From positions 1 to 40,995 of IMG/VR virus record IMGVR_UViG_3300024265_000113: a stretch of DNA of 40,995 nucleotides. One strand, written 5' to 3'. The translations under genes and the position numbers were made by a program. Shown here in pieces: positions 1 to 5,242 of the stretch. The number at the start of each line of letters is the position of its first letter. The stretch's first letter is position 1. The notes beneath the pieces were generated by a model that saw only the letters and a program-made list of their open reading frames with translations, was not told the origin of the DNA and made no database searches. This DNA comes from a virus.

Positions 1-145
1 CATGCATATGTACACCTTACAATTCCGGTGGCCGCATTGTTACATTGTCCAGTCAGTCCTGGGTCAAAGGGTCTCAGAAAAAGCAGATTGCATTCCGTAG
101 CTGGCTTAATGACTTGGATGCGGTGATTGAGTCAATACCCGAGGG
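1..145. repeat. Left copy of terminal redundancy (same as 40849-40995)
   Basis: Bases 1-145 match 40849-40995 base for base, apart from two bases (TC) missing after position 20. This is the signature of a circular or circularly permuted molecule cut open by assembly. A headful-packaging P22-like phage is expected to give this. It is not evidence for a biological terminal repeat. Confidence 0.9.
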
Positions 146-206
146 AACATTTAGAGAAAGCGGTACCAGCATTGCCACCATGTTGATAACCATTGATAAA
201 ACCTAA
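1..206 (+). CDS. 3' part of the DNA adenine methyltransferase gene (completes the gene at 40334)
   Basis: This is the C-terminal end of the methyltransferase that runs off the right edge of the window. From base 21 the frame is open and ends at TAA 204-206, adding 19 residues beyond what the right-hand copy shows. Bases 1-20 are in a different frame because TC, present at 40869-40870 in the other copy, is missing here; this is most likely an end-of-contig error and not a real frameshift. Joining 40334-40995 to 146-206 gives an uninterrupted protein of 240 residues. The sequence overlap is seen directly; the error explanation is inference. Confidence 0.85.
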   Translation, partial: CICTPYNSGGRIVTLSSQSWVKGSQKKQIAFRSWLNDLDAVIESIPEGTFRESGTSIATMLITIDKT

Positions 207-401
207 TTATGAAATAGTTAATTAGGTAGGCTTCACTACTTAAACCAGCCCGTTAATTCGGGCTTTGTGGGTGCCAAGATATGAAATATCAAACAACCAG
301 AGGATAACGCTATGCAAACGCAGGGGGAAAGCCCTTAGAGATTAATCTCCGCCCCCGCTTAATTGCGGGTTTGTCGGTAGTAAAACAACGAAGGAACTAA
401 C
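207..401 (+). promoter_or_regulatory. Leader region with two stem-loops and a 12-bp palindrome
   Basis: This gap holds no convincing gene. It contains the stem-loop AGCCCG/CGGGCT with a TTAATT loop (247-264, followed by TTT), a perfect 12-base palindrome GAGATTAATCTC at 338-349, and the stem-loop CCCGC/GCGGG with the same TTAATT loop (354-369, followed by TTTG). The stems look like weak intrinsic terminators between the methyltransferase and the next gene. The palindrome could be an operator or just part of the leader. A nine-codon reading frame at 312 was ignored. Confidence 0.45.
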
Positions 402-611
402 ATGATAAATGATCAACTAAATAATGTAAGAATGGCCGTTGTAAAATTAGCTGAACTAATAGCCGAGGAAGAAGAGTCCCGTTATTACATGGTGTCAAAA
501 TATAGCCTTATCCGGTTAAATGCCTTGGTTGACGCCCACGCTATAGTGACAGGCACAAAGGCTATTCATTACACTCAAGACAAGCCAGAACCGGCAAAAG
601 ATTATGCTTAA
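402..611 (+). CDS. Hypothetical protein, 69 aa
   Basis: This is a short acidic and helical protein with no recognised domain. The ATG at 402 follows GAAGGAAC at a good distance. Its 3' end overlaps the next gene, whose ATG is at 604, which indicates translational coupling. It is the first gene after the stem-loop leader and directly precedes the lysis genes. Function unknown. Confidence 0.65.
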   Translation: MINDQLNNVRMAVVKLAELIAEEEESRYYMVSKYSLIRLNALVDAHAIVTGTKAIHYTQDKPEPAKDYA

Positions 612-738
612 CTCCGACATAGTGATACGCGCGCTTACCTTAACGACCGTATCGTTGTCTGTATTATTTATATTCGCAGTTACATGCGTTGCGCTTTCAA
701 TCTGTTTAATAAACAAATTTGGAGAGGATAATGAGTAA
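604..738 (+). CDS. Small membrane protein, 44 aa
   Basis: The frame starts at ATG 604 inside the previous gene and ends at TAA 736-738 inside the endolysin gene. A hydrophobic segment runs from about residue 10 to 36, enough for one membrane helix. Double overlap with both neighbours and its place directly before a lysozyme suggest a lysis accessory role, such as an antiholin or small holin. That role is inferred from context only; no family is recognised. Confidence 0.55.
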   Translation: MLNSDIVIRALTLTTVSLSVLFIFAVTCVALSICLINKFGEDNE

Positions 739-1144
739 ATTAATCGAGCAAATAAAATATCATGAAGGTTTACGCTTAAAGCCTTATAAATGCACCGCTG
801 GAAAGTTAACCATTGGCTATGGTCGAAATCTTGAGGATCGCGGCATCACAAAATATGAAGCTGAACTTCTTTTGGCTCATGACCTGGGAGAAATCGAAAG
901 CCAATTAAATGATAAGCTCGAGTTTTGGAACGCACTCGATCATGTTCGCCAGGCTGTGCTGATTAATATGGCTTTCAATATTGGCATTAATGGCTTAATG
1001 AAATTCAAGAAAACTTTGGCCGCGATCGGAAATGGTGAATATTCATATGCGGCAATTGAAATGATGGATAGCCGATGGGCAAAGCAGGTTCCAAACCGCG
1101 CACTTGATTTGAGCGTTCAAATGGACCTGGGGATTTTCTCGTGA
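731..1144 (+). CDS. Endolysin, T4-lysozyme type (GH24 muramidase)
   Basis: This is a 137-residue lysozyme that cleaves peptidoglycan at the end of infection. The GH24 catalytic signature E-x8-D/C-x5-T is present as E12, C21 and T27, followed by the family's IGYGRN stretch at 28-33. Length is close to phage lysozymes, which are about 145-165 residues. No signal peptide or SAR helix is visible, so export probably depends on a holin. ATG 731 is preferred over the in-frame TTG at 719 because GGAGAGG lies just upstream of it. Its stop overlaps the GTG start of the holin gene at 1141. Confidence 0.92.
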   Translation: MSKLIEQIKYHEGLRLKPYKCTAGKLTIGYGRNLEDRGITKYEAELLLAHDLGEIESQLNDKLEFWNALDHVRQAVLINMAFNIGINGLMKFKKTLAAIGNGEYSYAAIEMMDSRWAKQVPNRALDLSVQMDLGIFS

Positions 1145-1503
1145 GCTGGCTTACTAGTTTATTCTCCGGTGGAGTTGTTAAGTCAATTGAGAATATTGCA
1201 TCTGAATGGATTGAGACCGATATGGAGAGTGCTGAAGCTAAAGTGCTCATGGTTAAGGCGCTTGATCCCAACGGTCTAATGCGTCGAGATTTGTCAAACA
1301 GAGTCACTGACTTATACACGTTGTATATAGTAGTTGCTTTATTATTGCTAATCTGCGAAAGCTTTGGTTTAGGTGATGCAGAAAATATAGCGGTAGCAAC
1401 TAAAAAAGTAACAGAGCTGTTTGTGCCCATTACTACTCTTTTCGGTGTGATAGTAAGCGCGAGTTTTGGCGTGAACTACGCTAACACCAGGCAGGGTAAA
1501 TAA
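1141..1503 (+). CDS. Holin of the 3-TM gene-transfer-agent type
   Basis: This 120-residue protein has an amphipathic N-terminal part (residues 1-40), a central charged segment with the family-like stretch LMRRDLSNRVTD, and two strong hydrophobic segments at about 60-76 and 93-111. This layout matches the GTA holin 3-TM family seen beside phage and gene-transfer-agent lysozymes. It would form the inner-membrane lesion that lets the endolysin out. The GTG start overlaps the endolysin stop as GTGA. A second holin-like gene lies at 2302, so which one triggers lysis is open. Confidence 0.75.
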   Translation: MSWLTSLFSGGVVKSIENIASEWIETDMESAEAKVLMVKALDPNGLMRRDLSNRVTDLYTLYIVVALLLLICESFGLGDAENIAVATKKVTELFVPITTLFGVIVSASFGVNYANTRQGK

Positions 1504-1504
1504 C

Positions 1505-1618
1505 ATGCTACACAGACCACCAAAACAAGAACCATATTGTCATAAATCAAACATGGCTGTGCTGGTGGTTCTTGCTTTTTGTGTGGCCTTGACGTTATGT
1601 GCTATCATATACAATTAA
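1505..1618 (+). CDS. Small membrane protein, 37 aa
   Basis: The ATG lies one base after the holin stop. A hydrophilic start of 15 residues is followed by a single membrane helix (about 17-35). There is no lipobox, so it is not an obvious Rz1-type spanin. The gene contains an imperfect inverted repeat (1526-1534 with 1566-1574), so its RNA could fold. It may assist lysis, judged only by location. Confidence 0.5.
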   Translation: MLHRPPKQEPYCHKSNMAVLVVLAFCVALTLCAIIYN

Positions 1619-1637
1619 TAAATCAATTGAGCTCTTA

Positions 1638-1838
1638 ATGGCTAAGAAACCTAAACCGGCCGTAAAGCCAAGGCCCAAACCACGGCCGAAACCTAAACCA
1701 CCAAGCGCGCCAAAGCCGAAGCCCAAGCCTGTAAAAATTGCTGCTGGTAATGGCGGCGCAAGAATGAGATTGCCACCCAGAGCGCCAAGTGTGGACAAGA
1801 ACGGTCGAGATCACGACAAGCTAGGGAGATTCGCATGA
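1638..1838 (+). CDS. Lys/Pro-rich basic protein, 66 aa
   Basis: The first half is a run of KP, RP and PKP units, and the second half is Gly/Arg-rich and ends in DKLGRFA. Such a chain is probably disordered and strongly positive, which fits binding DNA, RNA or the membrane. ATG 1638 is chosen because the in-frame ATG at 1599 would run into the preceding gene and lacks a ribosome site. The stop overlaps the next ATG at 1835. A second Lys/Pro-rich small protein is at 7635. Function unknown. Confidence 0.6.
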   Translation: MAKKPKPAVKPRPKPRPKPKPPSAPKPKPKPVKIAAGNGGARMRLPPRAPSVDKNGRDHDKLGRFA

Positions 1839-2290
1839 TTAAACCATTTGCTATGGCTGCATTAAGTTGGTTGTTTAGCCTATTAGTCTGGGAGTCGTAC
1901 AAAGACCCGACTTGGCAATGTCTCGTAAGCCTAGCGCTGGTTGATTTTATATTCATGGTTGCATTCTACCTAAGCGACATAAGTAACCAGAAAGTAAGGT
2001 GGATTTGTTCCATACTCATGCTCTCAATCATTGCCACATCAATTTCATTCGTAGTAATATATGCTTACCAGTACCATTTAATTAATGAAAACTTCCCAAT
2101 TCTTGAACTGGTGGTTAATTACTACGGGGCTTTTGGCTTTTCTGCCTCGATTCTTATAATGATCGTGTCGGTATTGAGTGATCGGTTAATGGATAAAATC
2201 GATGGTTTATGTTGGCCTGTTTTCGCTCGCAGCTTTCGCTTTAGTTTTGATTATAGCCGGTGGCGTAATTCTAAGGGCGGTGCATTTTGA
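1835..2290 (+). CDS. Integral membrane protein, 151 aa
   Basis: Four hydrophobic segments are visible, at about residues 5-18, 28-46, 55-77 and 90-116, followed by a 35-residue polar tail. The start overlaps the preceding stop (ATGA). The position between holin-like genes suggests a lysis-related or superinfection-related membrane role, but no family is recognised. The 3' end is overlapped in another frame by a candidate gene at 2202, and a shift into that frame would add another hydrophobic segment. Confidence 0.65.
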   Translation: MIKPFAMAALSWLFSLLVWESYKDPTWQCLVSLALVDFIFMVAFYLSDISNQKVRWICSILMLSIIATSISFVVIYAYQYHLINENFPILELVVNYYGAFGFSASILIMIVSVLSDRLMDKIDGLCWPVFARSFRFSFDYSRWRNSKGGAF

Positions 2291-2357
2291 AGATCGAAAG
2301 AATGCTAGACGCAGCAAGCGAACCAGTGGCCGAAGCAATAAACGCGGTGGGCCATAA
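2202..2357 (+). CDS. Possible overlapping small membrane protein, 51 aa
   Basis: An ATG at 2202 opens a 51-residue frame over the end of the 1835 gene and the start of the 2302 gene. The product has one clean membrane helix (residues 3-24) followed by a very basic tail rich in Arg and Lys. The helix-plus-basic-tail design resembles small holins and positive-inside membrane proteins. No strong ribosome site is seen, and overlap alone can produce such frames, so this stays tentative. Confidence 0.3.
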   Translation: MVYVGLFSLAAFALVLIIAGGVILRAVHFEDRKNARRSKRTSGRSNKRGGP

Positions 2358-2589
2358 ATTAGGGATTGCGTCTGTTGGCGCTTCTGTTGGTGTGGTGGCA
2401 AGTATTAAGGCTGGCATTATTGGTTTAGCTGACTCCTGGGGTATGCCAGAGACAGCGTTGTTAGCATCGACAGCGGTGTCAATAATGTGGTTCTTTAGAT
2501 TGCGCTCGGGAATCAAAAAAGACAAAGTTGATATGGCGAAAACACAACTCGAAATGGAACTAATGAAAAAGAAGGCTGAAAAAGAATGA
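2302..2589 (+). CDS. Holin-like protein, 95 aa
   Basis: The protein has a short N-terminal helix, two hydrophobic segments (about residues 20-40 and 47-64) and a highly charged C-terminal tail rich in Lys and Glu (about 66-95). This is the usual build of class II phage holins. ATG 2302 is used; an in-frame TTG at 2287 overlapping the previous stop would add five residues. The stop overlaps the next ATG at 2586. With the holin at 1141 it may form a holin/antiholin or two-holin arrangement, which is inference. Confidence 0.6.
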   Translation: MLDAASEPVAEAINAVGHKLGIASVGASVGVVASIKAGIIGLADSWGMPETALLASTAVSIMWFFRLRSGIKKDKVDMAKTQLEMELMKKKAEKE

Positions 2590-2759
2590 AAGTAACCACA
2601 GCAATTAAAAAGATATTACGTTGGATTGCTAATCCTGACATTGGCAACCAGCTAGGAAAAGCTGAATTAAAAAGAATTAAAGATGGCCGGCTTAGCACTA
2701 GGCTTTATAAAAACAATGACGGCTACATGGATATTAATAACGGATTCACAGGCGTATAA
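2586..2759 (+). CDS. Hypothetical basic protein, 57 aa
   Basis: It starts at an ATGA overlap with the preceding holin-like gene and ends at TAA 2757-2759. The chain is Lys/Arg-rich with no membrane segment and no recognised motif. It is the last gene of the lysis block; about 120 bases later comes an intrinsic terminator. Function unknown. Confidence 0.55.
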   Translation: MKVTTAIKKILRWIANPDIGNQLGKAELKRIKDGRLSTRLYKNNDGYMDINNGFTGV

Positions 2760-2880
2760 AAGAATAGACGGCACGGGCACGCTACCCAATCATCTTCAAC
2801 TGAGGAGGTGGGACCATCTAGGTATTTGGCAACACCAGGCGCATTAATATATCTGTGAAGGTGATTTAATGTGAGTAATC

Positions 2881-2905
2881 AGCATCCGAGAGGGTGCTTT
2901 TTATT
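2881..2905 (+). terminator. Intrinsic terminator after the lysis block
   Basis: AGCATCC and GGGTGCT form a 7-bp stem (one G-T pair) with a GAGA tetraloop, followed directly by TTTTTATTT. It closes the transcript of the lysis genes. Confidence 0.85.
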
Positions 2906-2927
2906 TGCCAAAAATTCAATAAACCCC

Positions 2928-2956
2928 TTGATATTTGCATCGTCGAGTGTAATACT
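2928..2956 (+). promoter_or_regulatory. Sigma70-type promoter with flanking operator-like repeats
   Basis: TTGATA (2928-2933) and AATACT (2951-2956) are separated by 17 bases. ATTTGCA at 2933-2939 and its inverse TGCAAAT at 2969-2975 bracket the start region, and the palindrome TTGCAA lies at 2961-2966. The promoter follows a terminator and precedes the HTH gene at 2991, so autoregulation by that protein is a reasonable guess. Confidence 0.55.
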
Positions 2957-2990
2957 TTCATTGCAAGGTGCAAATAAGGGAGGTTACTTA

Positions 2991-3155
2991 GTGAGTCAGC
3001 CATGCAAAGAAACAGCAAAATTAACAGTTAAGGGCTACACGCTAGCCGAAGGAGTTAAAGCCCTTGGCATTAGCCTTAGAACTTATCGCAATTGGATAAT
3101 TAAAAATCCAGATAAATTAAATAAACTCATTGACGAATTAGTCGATAAAACATAA
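2991..3155 (+). CDS. Small helix-turn-helix DNA-binding protein, 54 aa
   Basis: Residues 20-39 (TLAEGVKALGISLRTYRNWI) have the spacing of a helix-turn-helix, with the turn at LGIS. GTG 2991 is chosen because GGGAGG sits seven bases upstream and because a promoter lies just before it; a longer frame from 2871 would include the terminator and promoter. The protein is only a DNA-binding domain, like small phage Cro- or excisionase-type regulators, but it is not assigned to a family. It probably binds the inverted repeats in front of its own gene (inference). Confidence 0.65.
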   Translation: MSQPCKETAKLTVKGYTLAEGVKALGISLRTYRNWIIKNPDKLNKLIDELVDKT

Positions 3156-3170
3156 CAAGAGGAAAGCAAC

Positions 3171-3464
3171 ATGAATAAATCAACGGAAAGCGCATGCGGA
3201 CAAGCAGCGCCATGCCCTGAAGAAAAGTATGTATCACTAATGTCTGTTTACCATCAGATTAATGATGTTCTTAATCGATTAGACAACTTAAACGAAAGAC
3301 TTGGTGTTTATGGCGATATGGTAGTCAGCGACAATAAAGAAAAAGAATCCTGCAAAGATCCTAACAACTTGATTCAGGTCATAGATAGATTGCCTGGGAT
3401 GGCTAGCGACAAACTATCGAATATTCATGACTTGATTTCGCAATTAGAATCTCGATTGATTTAA
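3171..3464 (+). CDS. Hypothetical protein with a helical region, 97 aa
   Basis: ATG 3171 follows AGAGGAAAG. Residues 22-45 form a likely coiled coil (repeated I/L at heptad spacing), and the remainder is polar. No family recognised. It is followed by a GC-rich stem-loop (3475-3494), ACCGGC/GCCGGT, that resembles the leader hairpins elsewhere in the genome. Confidence 0.6.
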   Translation: MNKSTESACGQAAPCPEEKYVSLMSVYHQINDVLNRLDNLNERLGVYGDMVVSDNKEKESCKDPNNLIQVIDRLPGMASDKLSNIHDLISQLESRLI

Positions 3465-3474
3465 ATAAAACCCC

Positions 3475-3494
3475 ACCGGCTTTAATCGGCCGGT
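3475..3494 (+). other. Intergenic stem-loop ACCGGC/GCCGGT
   Basis: A 6-bp stem with a TTTAATCG loop lies between the 3171 and 3513 genes, with only a short TT after it. It could be a weak terminator or a message-stabilising hairpin. Stem-loops with closely related TTAATT loops occur at 247 and 354. Confidence 0.45.
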
Positions 3495-3512
3495 TCAAAT
3501 AAGGAAATAACG

Positions 3513-3830
3513 ATGACAGAGAAATTTACGCAGGGCGAGTGGGTTGTTGACGATAATTACTCGACAATGCTTAATGTAACGGTCAAGCATGACAAGCACA
3601 ACGAGACCGGAATTTGTGAGGTTGATTGCAGCTGGGTTTGGGATGAGCACAATGAGTATCAAAACGACCCGACCGACGAGGAGTTGGCCAACGCCCACCT
3701 AATCGCCGCAGCGCCTAAGATGTATCGAGAGCTGCTAGGATGGGTGGAGATTTTAGATCGAGCGGACTTTGATGTATCAGGAATTAGATCGCTACTAGCC
3801 GAAGCCCGCGGAGAAAGTAAAGACAACTAA
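3513..3830 (+). CDS. Conserved phage protein with AHLIAAAPKMY motif, 105 aa
   Basis: Residues 61-70 (AHLIAAAPKM), followed by YRELL, are a well-known signature of a small phage and prophage protein family of unknown function. The N-terminal part is beta-rich (GEWVVDD, TVKHD). ATG 3513 follows AAGGAAA. The gene is the last one before the long non-coding region at 3831-4297. Confidence 0.75.
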   Translation: MTEKFTQGEWVVDDNYSTMLNVTVKHDKHNETGICEVDCSWVWDEHNEYQNDPTDEELANAHLIAAAPKMYRELLGWVEILDRADFDVSGIRSLLAEARGESKDN

Positions 3831-3841
3831 TTAGTTGGTGT

Positions 3842-3849
3842 GGTACAAT
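3842..3849 (+). promoter_or_regulatory. Extended -10 promoter TGGTACAAT driving a structured RNA
   Basis: TGG plus TACAAT (3844-3849) is an extended -10 element with no good -35 box. The same TGGTACAAT occurs before the small terminase (7772) and the gp7-like gene (20126). Transcription would start near 3855, just ahead of the structured RNA. Confidence 0.6.
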
Positions 3850-3855
3850 GGTTTT

Positions 3856-3957
3856 GTTGATTGGCGTGGAATCCAAAAGACACTAGATAAGGTTTAGTTA
3901 GTAGCTGGGGTAAATGTCACTTACCCATTCCACCAGTTACTAGACTAAGCCTTTTTT
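3856..3957 (+). ncRNA. Candidate structured phage small RNA with possible pseudoknot and intrinsic terminator
   Basis: The sequence lies between an extended -10 promoter and a T-run. A 20-bp arm at 3889-3908 pairs with 3933-3953 (one bulged G, G-U pairs allowed). Inside it GGTAA (3909-3913) pairs with TTACC (3921-3925). The unpaired seven-base bulge CATTCCA (3926-3932) is complementary to TGGAAT at 3867-3872 in the 5' leader, so a pseudoknot could form. The 3' arm runs straight into TTTTTTATT, making the whole fold an intrinsic terminator. No credible reading frame is present. An alternative reading is a transcription attenuator for the Lar-like gene downstream. The pairings are seen in the sequence; function is unknown. 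Confidence 0.65.
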
Positions 3958-4297
3958 ATTGCCTCAGTTTTACGTCAAGATTTATCCTAGCTACACACTT
4001 CATCAACAAAACGTGATTATTCATGCAGAATAAAAATGCAATTAACACAAAGTCCAAGCACTGACCCGCCATGTCAACTTGGCCCCATCATGAAACTCTA
4101 TGAGTGTCAGCGTTATTTATAACGACCGAGTAATCGGGTTAGGGGATCAATTAGTACCTATGGATTGTTATTTGGTCCATATTTAACTAGATACACGCTT
4201 TGCCAGTAATGGTTAAGTCCTTTAGTTAACTAGCTGTGTAGGTATCAGTTAGGGGGAAATGGCTTACTGATCCACAAACAAAATTAAAGGTTAAATT
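3958..4297 (+). other. Gene-free leader with several stem-loops upstream of the Lar-like gene
   Basis: I find no reading frame longer than 16 codons with a ribosome site. Visible pairings are CCAAG/CTTGG around TGAC/GTCA (4053-4081), CCGA/TCGG (near 4126-4138), TATGGA/TCCATA (4159-4181), GTTAA/TTAAC (4212-4230) and ATCAGT/ACTGAT (4244-4270). TTAACTAG occurs twice (4183, 4226). The region may be a long 5' leader, part of a larger structured RNA, or remnant DNA. The Shine-Dalgarno AAAGG near its end serves the next gene. Confidence 0.35.
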
Positions 4298-4504
4298 ATG
4301 ATTGAATTAAAAAACTGTCCGTTTTGCGGAAGCGAAGTAAATTGGTGCGGCGAGACCCCTGAAGATGAGGCCCATGAGTGCCATCAAATAAGCTGTAATG
4401 GTTGTGGCGCTCAACTTGATGTTAATAGCGATGAAACTAAGAACGCTGGAACAATGGACGAACTAAAGCAGGTTATGGCTAAAGCTTGGAATTCTAGGGC
4501 TTAA
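4298..4504 (+). CDS. Lar-family-like zinc-binding protein, 68 aa
   Basis: The N-terminal CPFCG (7-11), a second pair CNGCG in the middle, and the closing WNSRA match the Lar restriction-alleviation type of small zinc-ribbon protein common in phages. In the Rac prophage, Lar modifies type I restriction so that unmodified DNA survives. Here the assignment is by motif layout only, and many such proteins have no tested role. ATG 4298 follows AAAGG. Confidence 0.7.
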   Translation: MIELKNCPFCGSEVNWCGETPEDEAHECHQISCNGCGAQLDVNSDETKNAGTMDELKQVMAKAWNSRA

Positions 4505-4538
4505 CTAAATCTATTCAAGCAGCAAAGAGGAATAACAA

Positions 4539-4589
4539 ATGACATTTACATTAATTGTTTACATGAGTAGTCCCTTTCTGTATTATTAA
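4539..4589 (+). CDS. Possible 16-residue peptide or severed gene start
   Basis: An ATG with an excellent ribosome site (AAGAGGAATAACAA) opens a frame of only 16 codons. The initiation region resembles that of the 5243 gene (AGGAAT-x-ACAAATGA in both), with the endonuclease-like gene in between. This looks like a start site duplicated or cut off when the 4622 gene was inserted. A translated leader peptide is also possible. Confidence 0.35.
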   Translation: MTFTLIVYMSSPFLYY

Positions 4590-4621
4590 TTTAAATGTAA
4601 ATTTAAGTTGGGAACCGGTAA

Positions 4622-5239
4622 ATGCATATAGAGATAAAGGCAAGTGAGCAGTCAATATCTAGAAGGAAGTTGATATTCGGAGTGGCCACTAATGATGCAT
4701 GGTACAGGGTGGTACTGAAGGTTAAGGGGGTAAAAACAAGATGCCCGTACTATTCAAGATGGCTCAGTATGATTGCGAGGTGCTATTACGATGACGGAGG
4801 GGGAATAAGAGAGGCATACAAAGGGTGCTCGGTGTGCGATGAGTGGCTAATGTTTAGTAACTTCAGGTCATGGATGAAGATGGAAAGGTGGGAAGGTTTG
4901 GAGCTTGACAAGGATATAATTAAACCTGGCAATAAAATTTACTCGCCAGAAAGCTGCTGCTTTGTCAGTAAGAGACTTAACGGCCTATTGGTTGGCGCTA
5001 TTGGCGCAGAAAGTAGATATAAGGGGTTTAGATTTATAGTCGAGCTTGGTAAGTATCGAGCGGTAATAAGGGATTGCGGAAAGTCATTGTATATTGGCGA
5101 CTTTTCCACGGCAAAGCAAGCTAGATCTGAGTACGTAAAAATGAAGTGTAATTTTTTAAAGCGAGAGATAGCTAAGTGCGATAATCCATCGGTAGTGGCT
5201 GGGCTCTTGTCTCATATTAAAATAATGAAACAGGAATGA
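4622..5239 (+). CDS. Homing-endonuclease-like protein with AP2-type DNA-binding domain, copy 1 (205 aa)
   Basis: The central part carries the signature RW-x2-MI-x-RCY, VCDEW, FRSWM, LDKDI, PGNKIYSPESC, FVS and LN, which is typical of phage HNH-like endonuclease proteins. It is followed by an AP2-like DNA-binding stretch (about 135-170: KYRAVI, GKSLYIGDF, TAKQA). Such genes are usually mobile and cut intron-less or gene-less sites. A relative with the same layout sits on the other strand at 29674. Start ATG 4622 has only a weak ribosome site. It ends three bases before the next gene and seems to be an insertion between a duplicated start region. Confidence 0.75.
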   Translation: MHIEIKASEQSISRRKLIFGVATNDAWYRVVLKVKGVKTRCPYYSRWLSMIARCYYDDGGGIREAYKGCSVCDEWLMFSNFRSWMKMERWEGLELDKDIIKPGNKIYSPESCCFVSKRLNGLLVGAIGAESRYKGFRFIVELGKYRAVIRDCGKSLYIGDFSTAKQARSEYVKMKCNFLKREIAKCDNPSVVAGLLSHIKIMKQE

Positions 5240-5242
5240 CAA

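Noticed and set aside
312-338. Eight-codon frame in the leader before 402
   Set aside because: Too short to call and no homologous feature elsewhere.
1005-1430. Minus-strand frame of 141 codons over the endolysin and holin genes
   Set aside because: It lies opposite two well-supported genes, has no ribosome site and low-complexity composition; it is an antisense shadow.
1526-1574. Inverted repeat CAAGAACCA/TGGTTCTTG inside the 1505 gene
   Set aside because: Nine-bp stem over a 31-base loop with no T-run; it is not strong enough to call a regulatory element.
2803-2810. Perfect AGGAGG at 2803-2808
   Set aside because: No start codon at a usable distance; the stretch carries no reading frame.
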